This document shows, in pieces, positions 1 to 5,031 of a stretch of DNA of 5,668 bases. The stretch lies in NCBI GenBank assembly GCA_026713405.1, contig JAPOON010000874.1, forward strand, positions 1 through 5,668, given 5' to 3'. The number at the start of each line of letters is the position of its first letter. Position 1 is the first letter of the stretch. The position numbers were made by a program, and so were the translations under genes. The DNA is from Gammaproteobacteria bacterium. Lineage in GTDB: Bacteria; Pseudomonadota; Gammaproteobacteria; Pseudomonadales; Azotimanducaceae_A. Under the pieces are notes generated by a model. The model searched no databases, was not told the DNA's origin, and worked only from the letters and a program-made list of their open reading frames with translations.

Positions 1-1
1 G

Positions 2-196
<195 letters not shown>

Positions 197-446
197 ACGG
201 CATGCCGGTTCCAGCAGTTTCGCCACCGCAGCCGCGCGCCGATGTGCATCGAACATCGCTCGGCGCTGTGGAGAGCCAAATCCGAATAGTGAGTCATGGG
301 TTTGACCTCTTATACGCGGATGAGGCTGTCAAACGTGTCAAGTTCCCGCCCCGCCGCTGTTTTACCGTCGGGCCGGGGCATCGCCCCTTCAGGGCTTGTC
401 GTCAGCCGGTCAGTCGAAACGCCGTCAAATTGACAGAGGAAAGAAC
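197..446. promoter_or_regulatory. Intergenic region with clustered GTCAA/TTGAC half-sites upstream of the SDR gene
   Basis: This gap contains no convincing gene. It holds five copies of the pentamer GTCAA or its complement TTGAC within about 135 bp: 302-306 (TTGAC), 328-332, 337-341 and 424-428 (GTCAA), and 430-434 (TTGAC). Two of them form a longer inverted pair, GTTTGAC (300-306) and GTCAAAC (328-334). Two more form the 11-bp palindrome GTCAA-A-TTGAC at 424-434, directly before the ribosome-binding site of the SDR. Chance would give about 0.5 copies in 250 bp at even base composition, and fewer in GC-rich DNA. The arrangement suggests an operator for an unidentified regulator of the SDR gene. 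No clear sigma-70 promoter was identified. Confidence 0.35.
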
Positions 447-1277
447 GTGAGCGAGCAGTCGCTGGAAGGAAAGGTCGCCGTGGTCACCGGCGCTGCCCAG
501 GGCATGGGCCGTGCCACGGCGCGATTGCTGTCGGAGAAGGGCGCGAGCGTTGCCGCCCTGGACCTGAACGGGGAGGGCGCGGCGGAAACCGTTGCCGGCC
601 TGTCCGCCCCGGCGCTGCCGCTGTCCTGCGATGTGAGCGACAGCGGTGCCGTCAACGAGGCATTCGCCCGGGTGGAAGACGAACTCGGCCCGGTAAGCGT
701 GCTGGTCAACAACGCCGGCATCGGCCGCGCCCCCGATGACGGCAGCGAGCAGATGTACGAACTCATGGCGAAGCGCAACGCGGAACTGCAGGAAGGCGGA
801 GAGGCGCGAACCCACGTGGACCACATCGTTTTCATGGAGGACGCAGGCTGGAAGGGGGTGCTGGGCGTGAACCTCGACGGCGCCTTCTACTGCACCCGGG
901 CGGCCGTGCGGTCAATGGTGCGGGCGAATATCGAGGGCTCCATCATCAATATCTCCTCCACCGCCGCCCAGTCTGGCGAGGGGCCCATTCACTACGTCAC
1001 CAGCAAGGCCGCGGTTGTCGGCTTAACGCGGGGGCTCGCCCGCGAACTGGGTTCGCGGCGCATCCGCGTAAACGCCGTCGCACCCGGTCCGACCAACACC
1101 CCGATCATGGACGGCATTCCACAAGAGTGGATCCGCGACATGGAAAACGCGATCCCACTGGGCCGCATGGCGGAGCCCGGCGAGATCGCCCAGGCGGTCT
1201 GCTGGCTGGCGAGCGATGCGTCCGGCATGTGCACCGGCTCCGTGCTGGTCGCCAACGGAGGCAGCTACTTCTTCTGA
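447..1277 (+). CDS. NAD-dependent short-chain dehydrogenase/reductase with an insertion after NNAG
   Basis: A classical SDR oxidoreductase of 276 aa, expected to interconvert an alcohol and a ketone in the cytoplasm. Visible motifs: TGAAQGMG (14-21, dinucleotide-binding glycine loop), Asp39 at the end of beta-2 (favours NAD(H) over NADP(H)), CDV (61-63), NNAG (88-91), Asn142 in VNLDG, catalytic Ser170, Tyr183 and Lys187 (YVTSK), and PG at 213-214. Between NNAG and Asn142 there are about 50 residues rather than the usual 22-25. The extra segment (about 93-134) is charged and includes MYELMAKRNAELQEGGEA. The GTG start at 447 is chosen because AGAGGA at 435-440 lies 6 nt upstream and the protein then begins just before the LEGKVAVVTG core. 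An in-frame ATG at 396 would add 17 residues unlike the family. A dihydrodiol, steroid or other cyclic alcohol substrate is possible from context but not shown. Confidence 0.9.
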   Translation: MSEQSLEGKVAVVTGAAQGMGRATARLLSEKGASVAALDLNGEGAAETVAGLSAPALPLSCDVSDSGAVNEAFARVEDELGPVSVLVNNAGIGRAPDDGSEQMYELMAKRNAELQEGGEARTHVDHIVFMEDAGWKGVLGVNLDGAFYCTRAAVRSMVRANIEGSIINISSTAAQSGEGPIHYVTSKAAVVGLTRGLARELGSRRIRVNAVAPGPTNTPIMDGIPQEWIRDMENAIPLGRMAEPGEIAQAVCWLASDASGMCTGSVLVANGGSYFF

Positions 1278-1394
1278 CGACCGGGCATGTGCGAGTGCCT
1301 TGCCAATGGCGAGCCGGTCGCACGGGAAACGCCAATCAAACGCCGATCACAGCGGCACAAGCTGCCACGATCGTGTGACGAAAAACGCTGCTTT

Positions 1395-1428
1395 GCGCGG
1401 GCAATGCCTGCACGGGCTCGGGCCGCGC
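1395..1428. terminator. Possible stem-loop between convergent genes (weak)
   Basis: The 161-nt gap between the convergent SDR and ferredoxin genes contains a perfect 6-bp inverted pair, GCGCGG (1395-1400) and CCGCGC (1423-1428). Inside it is a smaller pairing, GCGGGC/GCCTGC, with one G-T wobble. For minus-strand transcripts a run of five U (from 1385-1381) follows, but about 9 nt after the stem, farther than usual for an intrinsic terminator. No U-run follows on the plus strand. The convergent position makes a terminator plausible, but the structure is weak. Confidence 0.2.
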
Positions 1429-1438
1429 TGTGGCGCCT

Positions 1439-1756
1439 CTACTCTTCCGGCGCTACCGTGAGCGTGAGGCCGTCCAGCGCATTGGAAACCTGAACCTGGC
1501 AGGTCAGCCGGGAGCGGCCGGTATCGAATGCATCCAGGCTGGAAACCAGGTCCAGTTCGTCTTCGCCCGGCGCGCCGACTCTCCCGAACCAGTCCGCGTC
1601 GACCAGGCAGTGGCAGGTGGCGCAGGCGCACTGGCCGCCGCAGATGGCTTCGATGCCCATTCCCTCGTCGCGCAGCACTTCCATCAGGATGCTGCCGTCG
1701 GGGGCCTGCAGCCGGTGGGCGTTGCCGTTGCGGTCTGTTACGTGGATGGTGGGCAT
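1439..1756 (-). CDS. Putidaredoxin/adrenodoxin-type [2Fe-2S] ferredoxin
   Basis: A 105-aa soluble electron carrier. Four cysteines fit the adrenodoxin-class cluster signature: Cys39-x5-Cys45-x2-Cys48 and Cys86 in LTCQV, the same numbering as in putidaredoxin (106 aa). Cys43 and Cys50 are additional, non-ligand cysteines. The N-terminal strand pair (PTIHVTDRNGN) and the DGSILMEVLRD helix are typical of the family. Such ferredoxins pass single electrons from an FAD-containing reductase to a cytochrome P450 or a Rieske-type ring-hydroxylating oxygenase; neither partner is in the window. It lacks the C-terminal tryptophan that putidaredoxin uses with P450cam and ends VAPEE instead. The ATG shares one base with the TGA of the upstream SnoaL-like gene (TGATG in the minus-strand reading), so translation is probably coupled. 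The reading ends with TAG at 1441-1439. Confidence 0.95.
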   Translation of the reverse strand: MPTIHVTDRNGNAHRLQAPDGSILMEVLRDEGMGIEAICGGQCACATCHCLVDADWFGRVGAPGEDELDLVSSLDAFDTGRSRLTCQVQVSNALDGLTLTVAPEE

Positions 1757-2385
1757 CAGCGAACCCGGATGCGCGGGTCGGGCGCGTCCCTGCGGATGGT
1801 AGCCAGGAATTCATCCAGCGGAGCGGGCGGGGCCACCTGCGGCTCGTCTTCATCGGGCGGCGTTTTCCAGAACGCTTCCCAGGAAGGGAACAGGTCGTGA
1901 AAGGCGCCGGCATAGGGCTCGCGGCCCGGCCAGCGCATCTTGCTGTCGCCCACCGGCGGCTTGTTCAGGTCGGTTGCGTACCAGTAACAGGGCAACCGGC
2001 GGCGGAAAAGCCAGCGGCCATCAATTCGCTCGTAGTTGTCCCAGTACAGCATCTGCATGATCACCCACTCCTCGCCGGTCTCGTGTTCGTTCTTGGAGTA
2101 CAGGACGCCATGGGCGTGATCCGCATCGTTGAATTCGATGATGTGGTTGCCGGTGTGGTGCGACGTTCCGGTGAACTGCAGCCTGAGGGTATCGTCGAGC
2201 CAGCGCTTGAGATGCCCGCGCCCGGCCTTGTCGCGGCTGACCCGGATGTCCGGGGCGAACAGGTTCACGTGGGCGTCCAGGTCGCGCATGTCCAGCGACA
2301 GCGCGTACTTGGCGACGAGCTGCCGGATTTCCTCGGTGGACTCGAGCCGGTCGATGCGATCCTCGAGGTTGCGCGAAAGGGCCAT
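1756..2385 (-). CDS. NTF2/SnoaL-like fold protein, possible lyase, isomerase or dehydratase
   Basis: A 209-aa protein whose first 140 or so residues match the SnoaL-like branch of the NTF2 superfamily (cone-shaped alpha+beta barrel with a hydrophobic pocket). Supporting features: the N-terminal helix LEDRIDRLESTEEIRQL, the motif YALSLDMRDLDAHVNLFAPD (27-46), GTSHHTGNHIIEFNDAD (73-89), and the strand-turn YERIDGRWLFRRR. By eye, Asp32 and His76 line up with the Asp25-His73 dyad of LinA, so general acid-base chemistry such as dehydration, isomerisation or elimination is plausible; this is inference. After the barrel comes a Pro/Trp-rich tail of about 65 residues (MRWPGREPYAG, FPSWEAFW, APLDEFL). 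The ATG at 2385 is preferred because family members begin shortly before this helix. The ribosome-binding site is poor (CAGGA about 13 nt upstream). Open frame continues upstream to 2607, but that stretch (Cys/Arg-rich) looks non-coding. First gene of a two-gene operon with the ferredoxin. Confidence 0.85.
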   Translation of the reverse strand: MALSRNLEDRIDRLESTEEIRQLVAKYALSLDMRDLDAHVNLFAPDIRVSRDKAGRGHLKRWLDDTLRLQFTGTSHHTGNHIIEFNDADHAHGVLYSKNEHETGEEWVIMQMLYWDNYERIDGRWLFRRRLPCYWYATDLNKPPVGDSKMRWPGREPYAGAFHDLFPSWEAFWKTPPDEDEPQVAPPAPLDEFLATIRRDAPDPRIRVR

Positions 2386-2576
2386 GGAGAACCGGAAGAT
2401 TCCTGAATTCGCGAGACATCCTAATTGATGATGAGTACAAGAAGAACAACGGCACGACAATCTCCGCCGTTCGCAATCGCATTCGGCGGTTGCGGGATTT
2501 TGGGACCATGCGGACCGCGTCCGAGGTCGAATGCGCAACGCCGAGCCGTGATGCCGTTTCTGGCGTAAATCGCGTA

Positions 2577-2597
2577 TTGGGCCATGTTTCGGGCCAA
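2577..2597. promoter_or_regulatory. 21-bp imperfect palindrome, candidate operator
   Basis: Arms TTGGGCC (2577-2583) and GGGCCAA (2591-2597) are separated by 7 nt and pair at six of seven positions; the only mismatch is the middle G opposite G. The site sits just upstream of the candidate promoter of the HsaA-like gene and about 190 bp from the divergent SnoaL-like gene. Its length and dyad symmetry are typical of dimeric helix-turn-helix regulators of catabolic genes (TetR, GntR or LysR type), but no regulator gene is in the window. Confidence 0.35.
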
Positions 2598-2602
2598 ACC
2601 CT

Positions 2603-2632
2603 TTCACAATTCGTTAAATCCGGATGCAGAAT
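2603..2632 (+). promoter_or_regulatory. Possible sigma-70-type promoter for the HsaA-like gene
   Basis: TTCACA at 2603-2608 matches the -35 consensus at five of six positions, and CAGAAT at 2627-2632 matches the -10 consensus at four of six, with an 18-nt spacer. It would start transcription near 2639, giving a leader of about 60 nt. The weak -10 box suggests dependence on an activator. Found by eye only. Confidence 0.25.
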
Positions 2633-2702
2633 TACGCAAAAGGGTAGAATTGGCGTTGGTCCTGTGGAATATTGCAGGTTGATCGGGCGAAGGTAGAAAT
2701 CC

Positions 2703-3875
2703 ATGGCCGAAGCACCGGCTCGGGCAACAGCGCAGCCGTCATCGTGGAACCTGGTAGAGGAAGTGGCGGCCAGGTCCGGGCTCATCGCCGACTGCGCCGC
2801 GGAAGGCCGCGCCCGGCGTCAGGTGAGCGACGAGGTCGTGCAGGCGTTGAAGGATGCCGGCTTCATGCGTGCCGTTCTGCCGAAGCGCTGGGGCGGGCTG
2901 GAAGCGACGCCGCAGGAGTTCTTCGCGGCGCTACTGAAGGTCGCCGAACAGGACATGAGTTCCGCCTGGATAGCAGGCATCATCGCAGTGCACGCCTACC
3001 AGCTCGCGCTGATGGACGACCAGGCCCAGGCGGACGTCTACGCCGACGATCCCGATACCCTGATCTCAAGTTCCTACAACCCGGTCGGCGGCCGGGCGGA
3101 GTCGTGTGACGGCGGCTTCAGGCTGAGCGGCCGCTGGGGCTGGAGTTCCGGGTCGGCGCACTGCTCCTGGGTGCTGCTCGGCGCCATCGTGCCCGGCGAC
3201 GGCTACCGCACCTTCCTGGTGCCGCGCCCCGACTACGAGATTGAAGACACCTGGTTCGTCTACGGCCTGCAGGGCACCGGCTCGAACGACATCGTGATCG
3301 ATGAGCCGGTGTTCGTGCCCGAGCACCGCACCCATCGCCAGATGGACGGGTTCAACTGCGTGCACGGGCAGGCAAACCCGATGTACAGCATTCCCTGGGC
3401 GCAGGTCTTTATCCGCGTGGTGTCCACCCCGGCCATCGGCGCTGCCCGGCATGCCGTCGACCTGTTCGTCACCAACGCCGCGGCGTCGAGCACGGACCCC
3501 ACCAAGCTGCAGGGCGACCCGGACATCACCCGGCGGGTTGCCGAGGGCATAAACGACATCGATGAAGTCGAGACCATCATGTTCCGCAATTTCGACCGCA
3601 TGATGGAACGGGTGAACGCCGGCCAGGCCATTCCGATGATCGACCGGGTGCGCTACCGCTACCAGGCGAGCCTGGTGATCGACCGCATGGGCGCCGTGGT
3701 GGACCGGCTGTTCGAGGTAGCCGGCGGGCGCAGCGTGTTCGACGGCGCCGGCATCCAGGAAATCTGGCGCGACATCCACATCGCCCGCGCCCATGTCGCC
3801 AACAACCCGACTCCTTTCGCCCGCAATCTGGGCGGCATGGCGCTCGGCGCGGAAAACGGCGACTTCTTCGTCTGA
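2703..3875 (+). CDS. HsaA-like flavin-dependent phenol/aromatic monooxygenase, oxygenase component (acyl-CoA dehydrogenase fold)
   Basis: A 390-aa protein resembling the oxygenase of two-component, reduced-flavin-dependent hydroxylases such as HsaA (about 394 aa), which ortho-hydroxylates the phenolic ring of seco-steroid 3-HSA to a catechol. The enzyme would use FMNH2 or FADH2 from a separate reductase, not encoded here. Recognisable blocks recalled from HsaA: RWGGLEATPQEFF (62-74), ISSSYNPVG (121-129), GRWGWSSGSAHCSW (143-156), GLQGTGSND (188-196), VFVPEHR (203-209), and WRDIHIARAH (355-364), the C-terminal helix typical of the HpaH/HsaA group. The fold is N-terminal helices, a central beta domain, then a C-terminal four-helix bundle. 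The catalytic Glu of true acyl-CoA dehydrogenases is not expected in this group. ATG at 2703 has GAAGG 9 nt upstream. The substrate may be a steroid-derived or other polycyclic phenol; related enzymes acting on p-hydroxyphenylacetate or dibenzothiophene share the fold. Confidence 0.85.
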   Translation: MAEAPARATAQPSSWNLVEEVAARSGLIADCAAEGRARRQVSDEVVQALKDAGFMRAVLPKRWGGLEATPQEFFAALLKVAEQDMSSAWIAGIIAVHAYQLALMDDQAQADVYADDPDTLISSSYNPVGGRAESCDGGFRLSGRWGWSSGSAHCSWVLLGAIVPGDGYRTFLVPRPDYEIEDTWFVYGLQGTGSNDIVIDEPVFVPEHRTHRQMDGFNCVHGQANPMYSIPWAQVFIRVVSTPAIGAARHAVDLFVTNAAASSTDPTKLQGDPDITRRVAEGINDIDEVETIMFRNFDRMMERVNAGQAIPMIDRVRYRYQASLVIDRMGAVVDRLFEVAGGRSVFDGAGIQEIWRDIHIARAHVANNPTPFARNLGGMALGAENGDFFV

Positions 3876-3920
3876 CCCGAACTTCGCACCACGCCGATAG
3901 ACCAAAATATGTTATTATTT

Positions 3921-3953
3921 TTCAGGGAGTTAAGTTCAATTCAGGGAATTAGG
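3921..3953 (+). repeat. Imperfect tandem repeat, 19-bp period
   Basis: TTCAGGGAGTTAAG (3921-3934) recurs as TTCAGGGAATTAGG (3940-3953), identical at 12 of 14 positions, with the first eight bases identical. A 19-bp period puts both copies on nearly the same DNA face (just under two helical turns), as in paired activator or repressor binding sites. Confidence 0.5.
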
Positions 3954-3954
3954 T

Positions 3955-3975
3955 CCCGACACGGACCGTATCGGG
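3955..3975. promoter_or_regulatory. 21-bp near-perfect palindrome, candidate operator
   Basis: The arms CCCGA-C-ACGG (3955-3964) and CCGT-A-TCGGG (3966-3975) flank a central A at 3965 and pair at nine of ten positions; the single mismatch is C3960 opposite A3970. With almost no loop it cannot form a stable RNA hairpin, so it reads as a DNA-binding site for a dimeric regulator rather than a terminator. It lies about 170 bp upstream of the hydrolase start and 3 bp from the left inverted repeat. Confidence 0.45.
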
Positions 3976-3977
3976 CG

Positions 3978-4101
3978 GAAAGCGTTCGGTCATGCGCTGA
4001 TGAAGGTGGCGTTGGCACTGAACCAAGGCCCGCGCGGTTCGACAGAACGTGGAATTGCCTTCGGATTCCTCATCGTCTTCACGCTTTGACCGAACGCTTT
4101 C
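3978..4101. repeat. 124-bp segment bounded by perfect 15-bp inverted repeats (MITE-like element or structured RNA)
   Basis: GAAAGCGTTCGGTCA at 3978-3992 is the exact reverse complement of TGACCGAACGCTTTC at 4087-4101. Pairing resumes inside as GCG (3994-3996) with CGC (4082-4084), then TGAAG (4001-4005) with CTTCA (4077-4081). The interior can fold further: GTTC/GAAC (4037-4048), and GGAAT (4051-4055) with ATTCC (4065-4069) around a C(TTCG)G tetraloop sequence (4059-4064). The pentamer ATCGG occurs just outside each end, 3970-3974 and 4102-4106, but is separated from the left repeat by 3 bp, so it is only a doubtful target duplication. There is no coding capacity for a transposase. A non-autonomous element or a folded leader RNA of the hydrolase gene are the main readings. 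Confidence 0.55.
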
Positions 4102-4143
4102 ATCGGTTGTGCTGTTGCTCCTCTGCTCCGCAATGGCGGACAC

Positions 4144-5031
4144 ATGGGTACCGGCATGGAACAGGCGGCGTCGCGCCCGTGGGCAGGGCCTGAGGCCGTG
4201 GCGGCGGAGTTGCAGGGCCCCCCGCGCGGAGAGACGGTCTCCGTCGGCGATCTGAGCATCCACTATCGAAGCCACGGCCGCCCCGAGGGCGATGCGGTGG
4301 TGTTCGTGCACGGCAGCGGCCCGGGCGCCAGCGGTCACAGCAATTTCAAGAAGAACATCGATGCCTTTGCGGCGGCCGGTTACCGGGTGATCGTTCCGGA
4401 CCTGCCCGGTTTCGGATACTCATCCAAGCCCACCGACCGCGACTACACCACCAGGTTCTTCAGCGAGCATCTTGTCGGGCTGCTCGATGCGGTCGGCATC
4501 GACGGGTTTGCGCTCATCGGCAACTCGCTGGGCGGGGCGATCAGCATCCGCGCGGCCCTGGACCACCCGGACCGGGTCACGAAGCTGATCCTCATGGCCC
4601 CGGGCGGTATCGAGGAACTGGAAACCTACATGGCGATGCCCGCCATGGCGAAGATGATCGCCAACTTCGTCGATGGCGCGCTGGACCGCGACGGTCTGCG
4701 CCGCGTCCTGGAGACCCTGGTGTACGACCCGGTGCATGTGACCGATGCCCTGGTGGACGAGCGCTGGGCCATCCTTCAGCAGCAACCGCCCGAGGTGCTG
4801 TCGCGGATGAGCATCCCGAACATGGAGAGCGAACTGGGCAACATTCAGTGCCCGGTGCTGAGCTTCTGGGGCGTCGATGACGAGATGCTGCCGGCCAGCG
4901 GCGGCCTCAAGATCACGCGGGCCTGCAGGCCGAGCCGCCACGTTGAAATCGCCGAGTGCGGGCACTGGGTGATGGTGGAGCACACCCGGTTGTTCGAGAC
5001 CGCCTGCCTCGACTTTCTGGCCAACGGCTGA
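4144..5031 (+). CDS. Meta-cleavage product C-C hydrolase, alpha/beta-hydrolase fold (BphD/HsaD/MhpC type)
   Basis: A 295-aa serine hydrolase that, by family, hydrolyses the C-C bond of the vinylogous 1,5-diketone formed by extradiol ring cleavage of a catechol, releasing a hydroxydienoate. Visible elements: HGSGPGASG (56-64, oxyanion loop), PDLPGFGYS (85-93), nucleophile elbow GNSLGG with Ser128, MAPGG (151-155), VYD (193-195), LVDERW with Arg207, Asp246 in WGVDDEMLP, and His274 in CGHWVMVEH. Ser128/Asp246/His274 match the HsaD triad, and the block CGHWV-x-VE is shared with HsaD. The start is uncertain: ATG 4144 has GGCGGA only 3 nt upstream, ATG 4156 has it 15 nt upstream, and family members usually have a shorter N-terminus. 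The TGA (5029-5031) overlaps the ATG of the hydratase gene by one base, so the two are co-translated and probably act in sequence. Confidence 0.92.
   Translation: MGTGMEQAASRPWAGPEAVAAELQGPPRGETVSVGDLSIHYRSHGRPEGDAVVFVHGSGPGASGHSNFKKNIDAFAAAGYRVIVPDLPGFGYSSKPTDRDYTTRFFSEHLVGLLDAVGIDGFALIGNSLGGAISIRAALDHPDRVTKLILMAPGGIEELETYMAMPAMAKMIANFVDGALDRDGLRRVLETLVYDPVHVTDALVDERWAILQQQPPEVLSRMSIPNMESELGNIQCPVLSFWGVDDEMLPASGGLKITRACRPSRHVEIAECGHWVMVEHTRLFETACLDFLANG

Larger units (their letters stand above)
2386..2702. promoter_or_regulatory. Divergent intergenic control region between the SnoaL-like and HsaA-like genes
   Basis: This 317-nt gap separates two divergently transcribed genes and is less GC-rich than its flanks, especially from about 2560 to 2700. 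It contains two inverted repeats, CCGCCG (2464-2469) with CGGCGG (2484-2489) and TTGGGCC (2577-2583) with GGGCCAA (2591-2597), and a possible plus-strand promoter at 2603-2632. A purine-rich GAAGG at 2689-2693, 9 nt before the ATG at 2703, is a good ribosome-binding site for the hydroxylase gene. No reliable minus-strand promoter was found; the best -10-like match is TAGGAT at 2423-2418, without a -35 partner. No gene is supported here, although open frames cross it. Confidence 0.5.
3876..4143. other. Repeat-rich intergenic region between the hydroxylase and hydrolase genes
   Basis: This 268-nt gap interrupts what would otherwise be one plus-strand catabolic operon. It begins with an A/T-rich patch (3902-3922) containing TATTAT (3913-3918), a good -10-like box without a recognisable -35 partner. 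Then come a 19-bp-period direct repeat (3921-3953), a 21-bp near-palindrome (3955-3975) and a 124-bp segment bounded by inverted repeats (3978-4101). Short open frames on both strands do not resemble proteins. The dense repeats suggest a control region, a structured RNA leader or the scar of a small mobile element; the three cannot be told apart from this sequence alone. Confidence 0.5.

Noticed and set aside
396..446. Upstream ATG start for the complete SDR
   Set aside because: The 17 extra residues (basic, Gln-rich) are not SDR-like, while the GTG at 447 has a well-spaced AGAGGA ribosome-binding site.
1528..2406. Long plus-strand open frame opposite the ferredoxin and SnoaL-like genes
   Set aside because: It lies antisense to two genes with clear family motifs, and its translation is Arg/Pro/Gly-rich without recognisable domains.
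2386..2607. N-terminal extension of the SnoaL-like protein to an ATG at 2607
   Set aside because: The added 74 residues are Arg/Cys-rich, unlike any SnoaL-like N-terminus, and come from the less GC-rich control region. The family core begins right after the ATG at 2385.
3066..3905. Long minus-strand open frame opposite the hydroxylase
   Set aside because: It is the high-GC antisense shadow of a well-supported gene; its His/Val/Ala-rich translation resembles no family.
3978..4101. Integron attC site
   Set aside because: The arms lack proper RYYYAAC and GTTRRRY core sites in the right order and orientation: the GTT-containing heptamer is in the left arm and has C where a purine is required. 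No integrase or cassette structure is visible.
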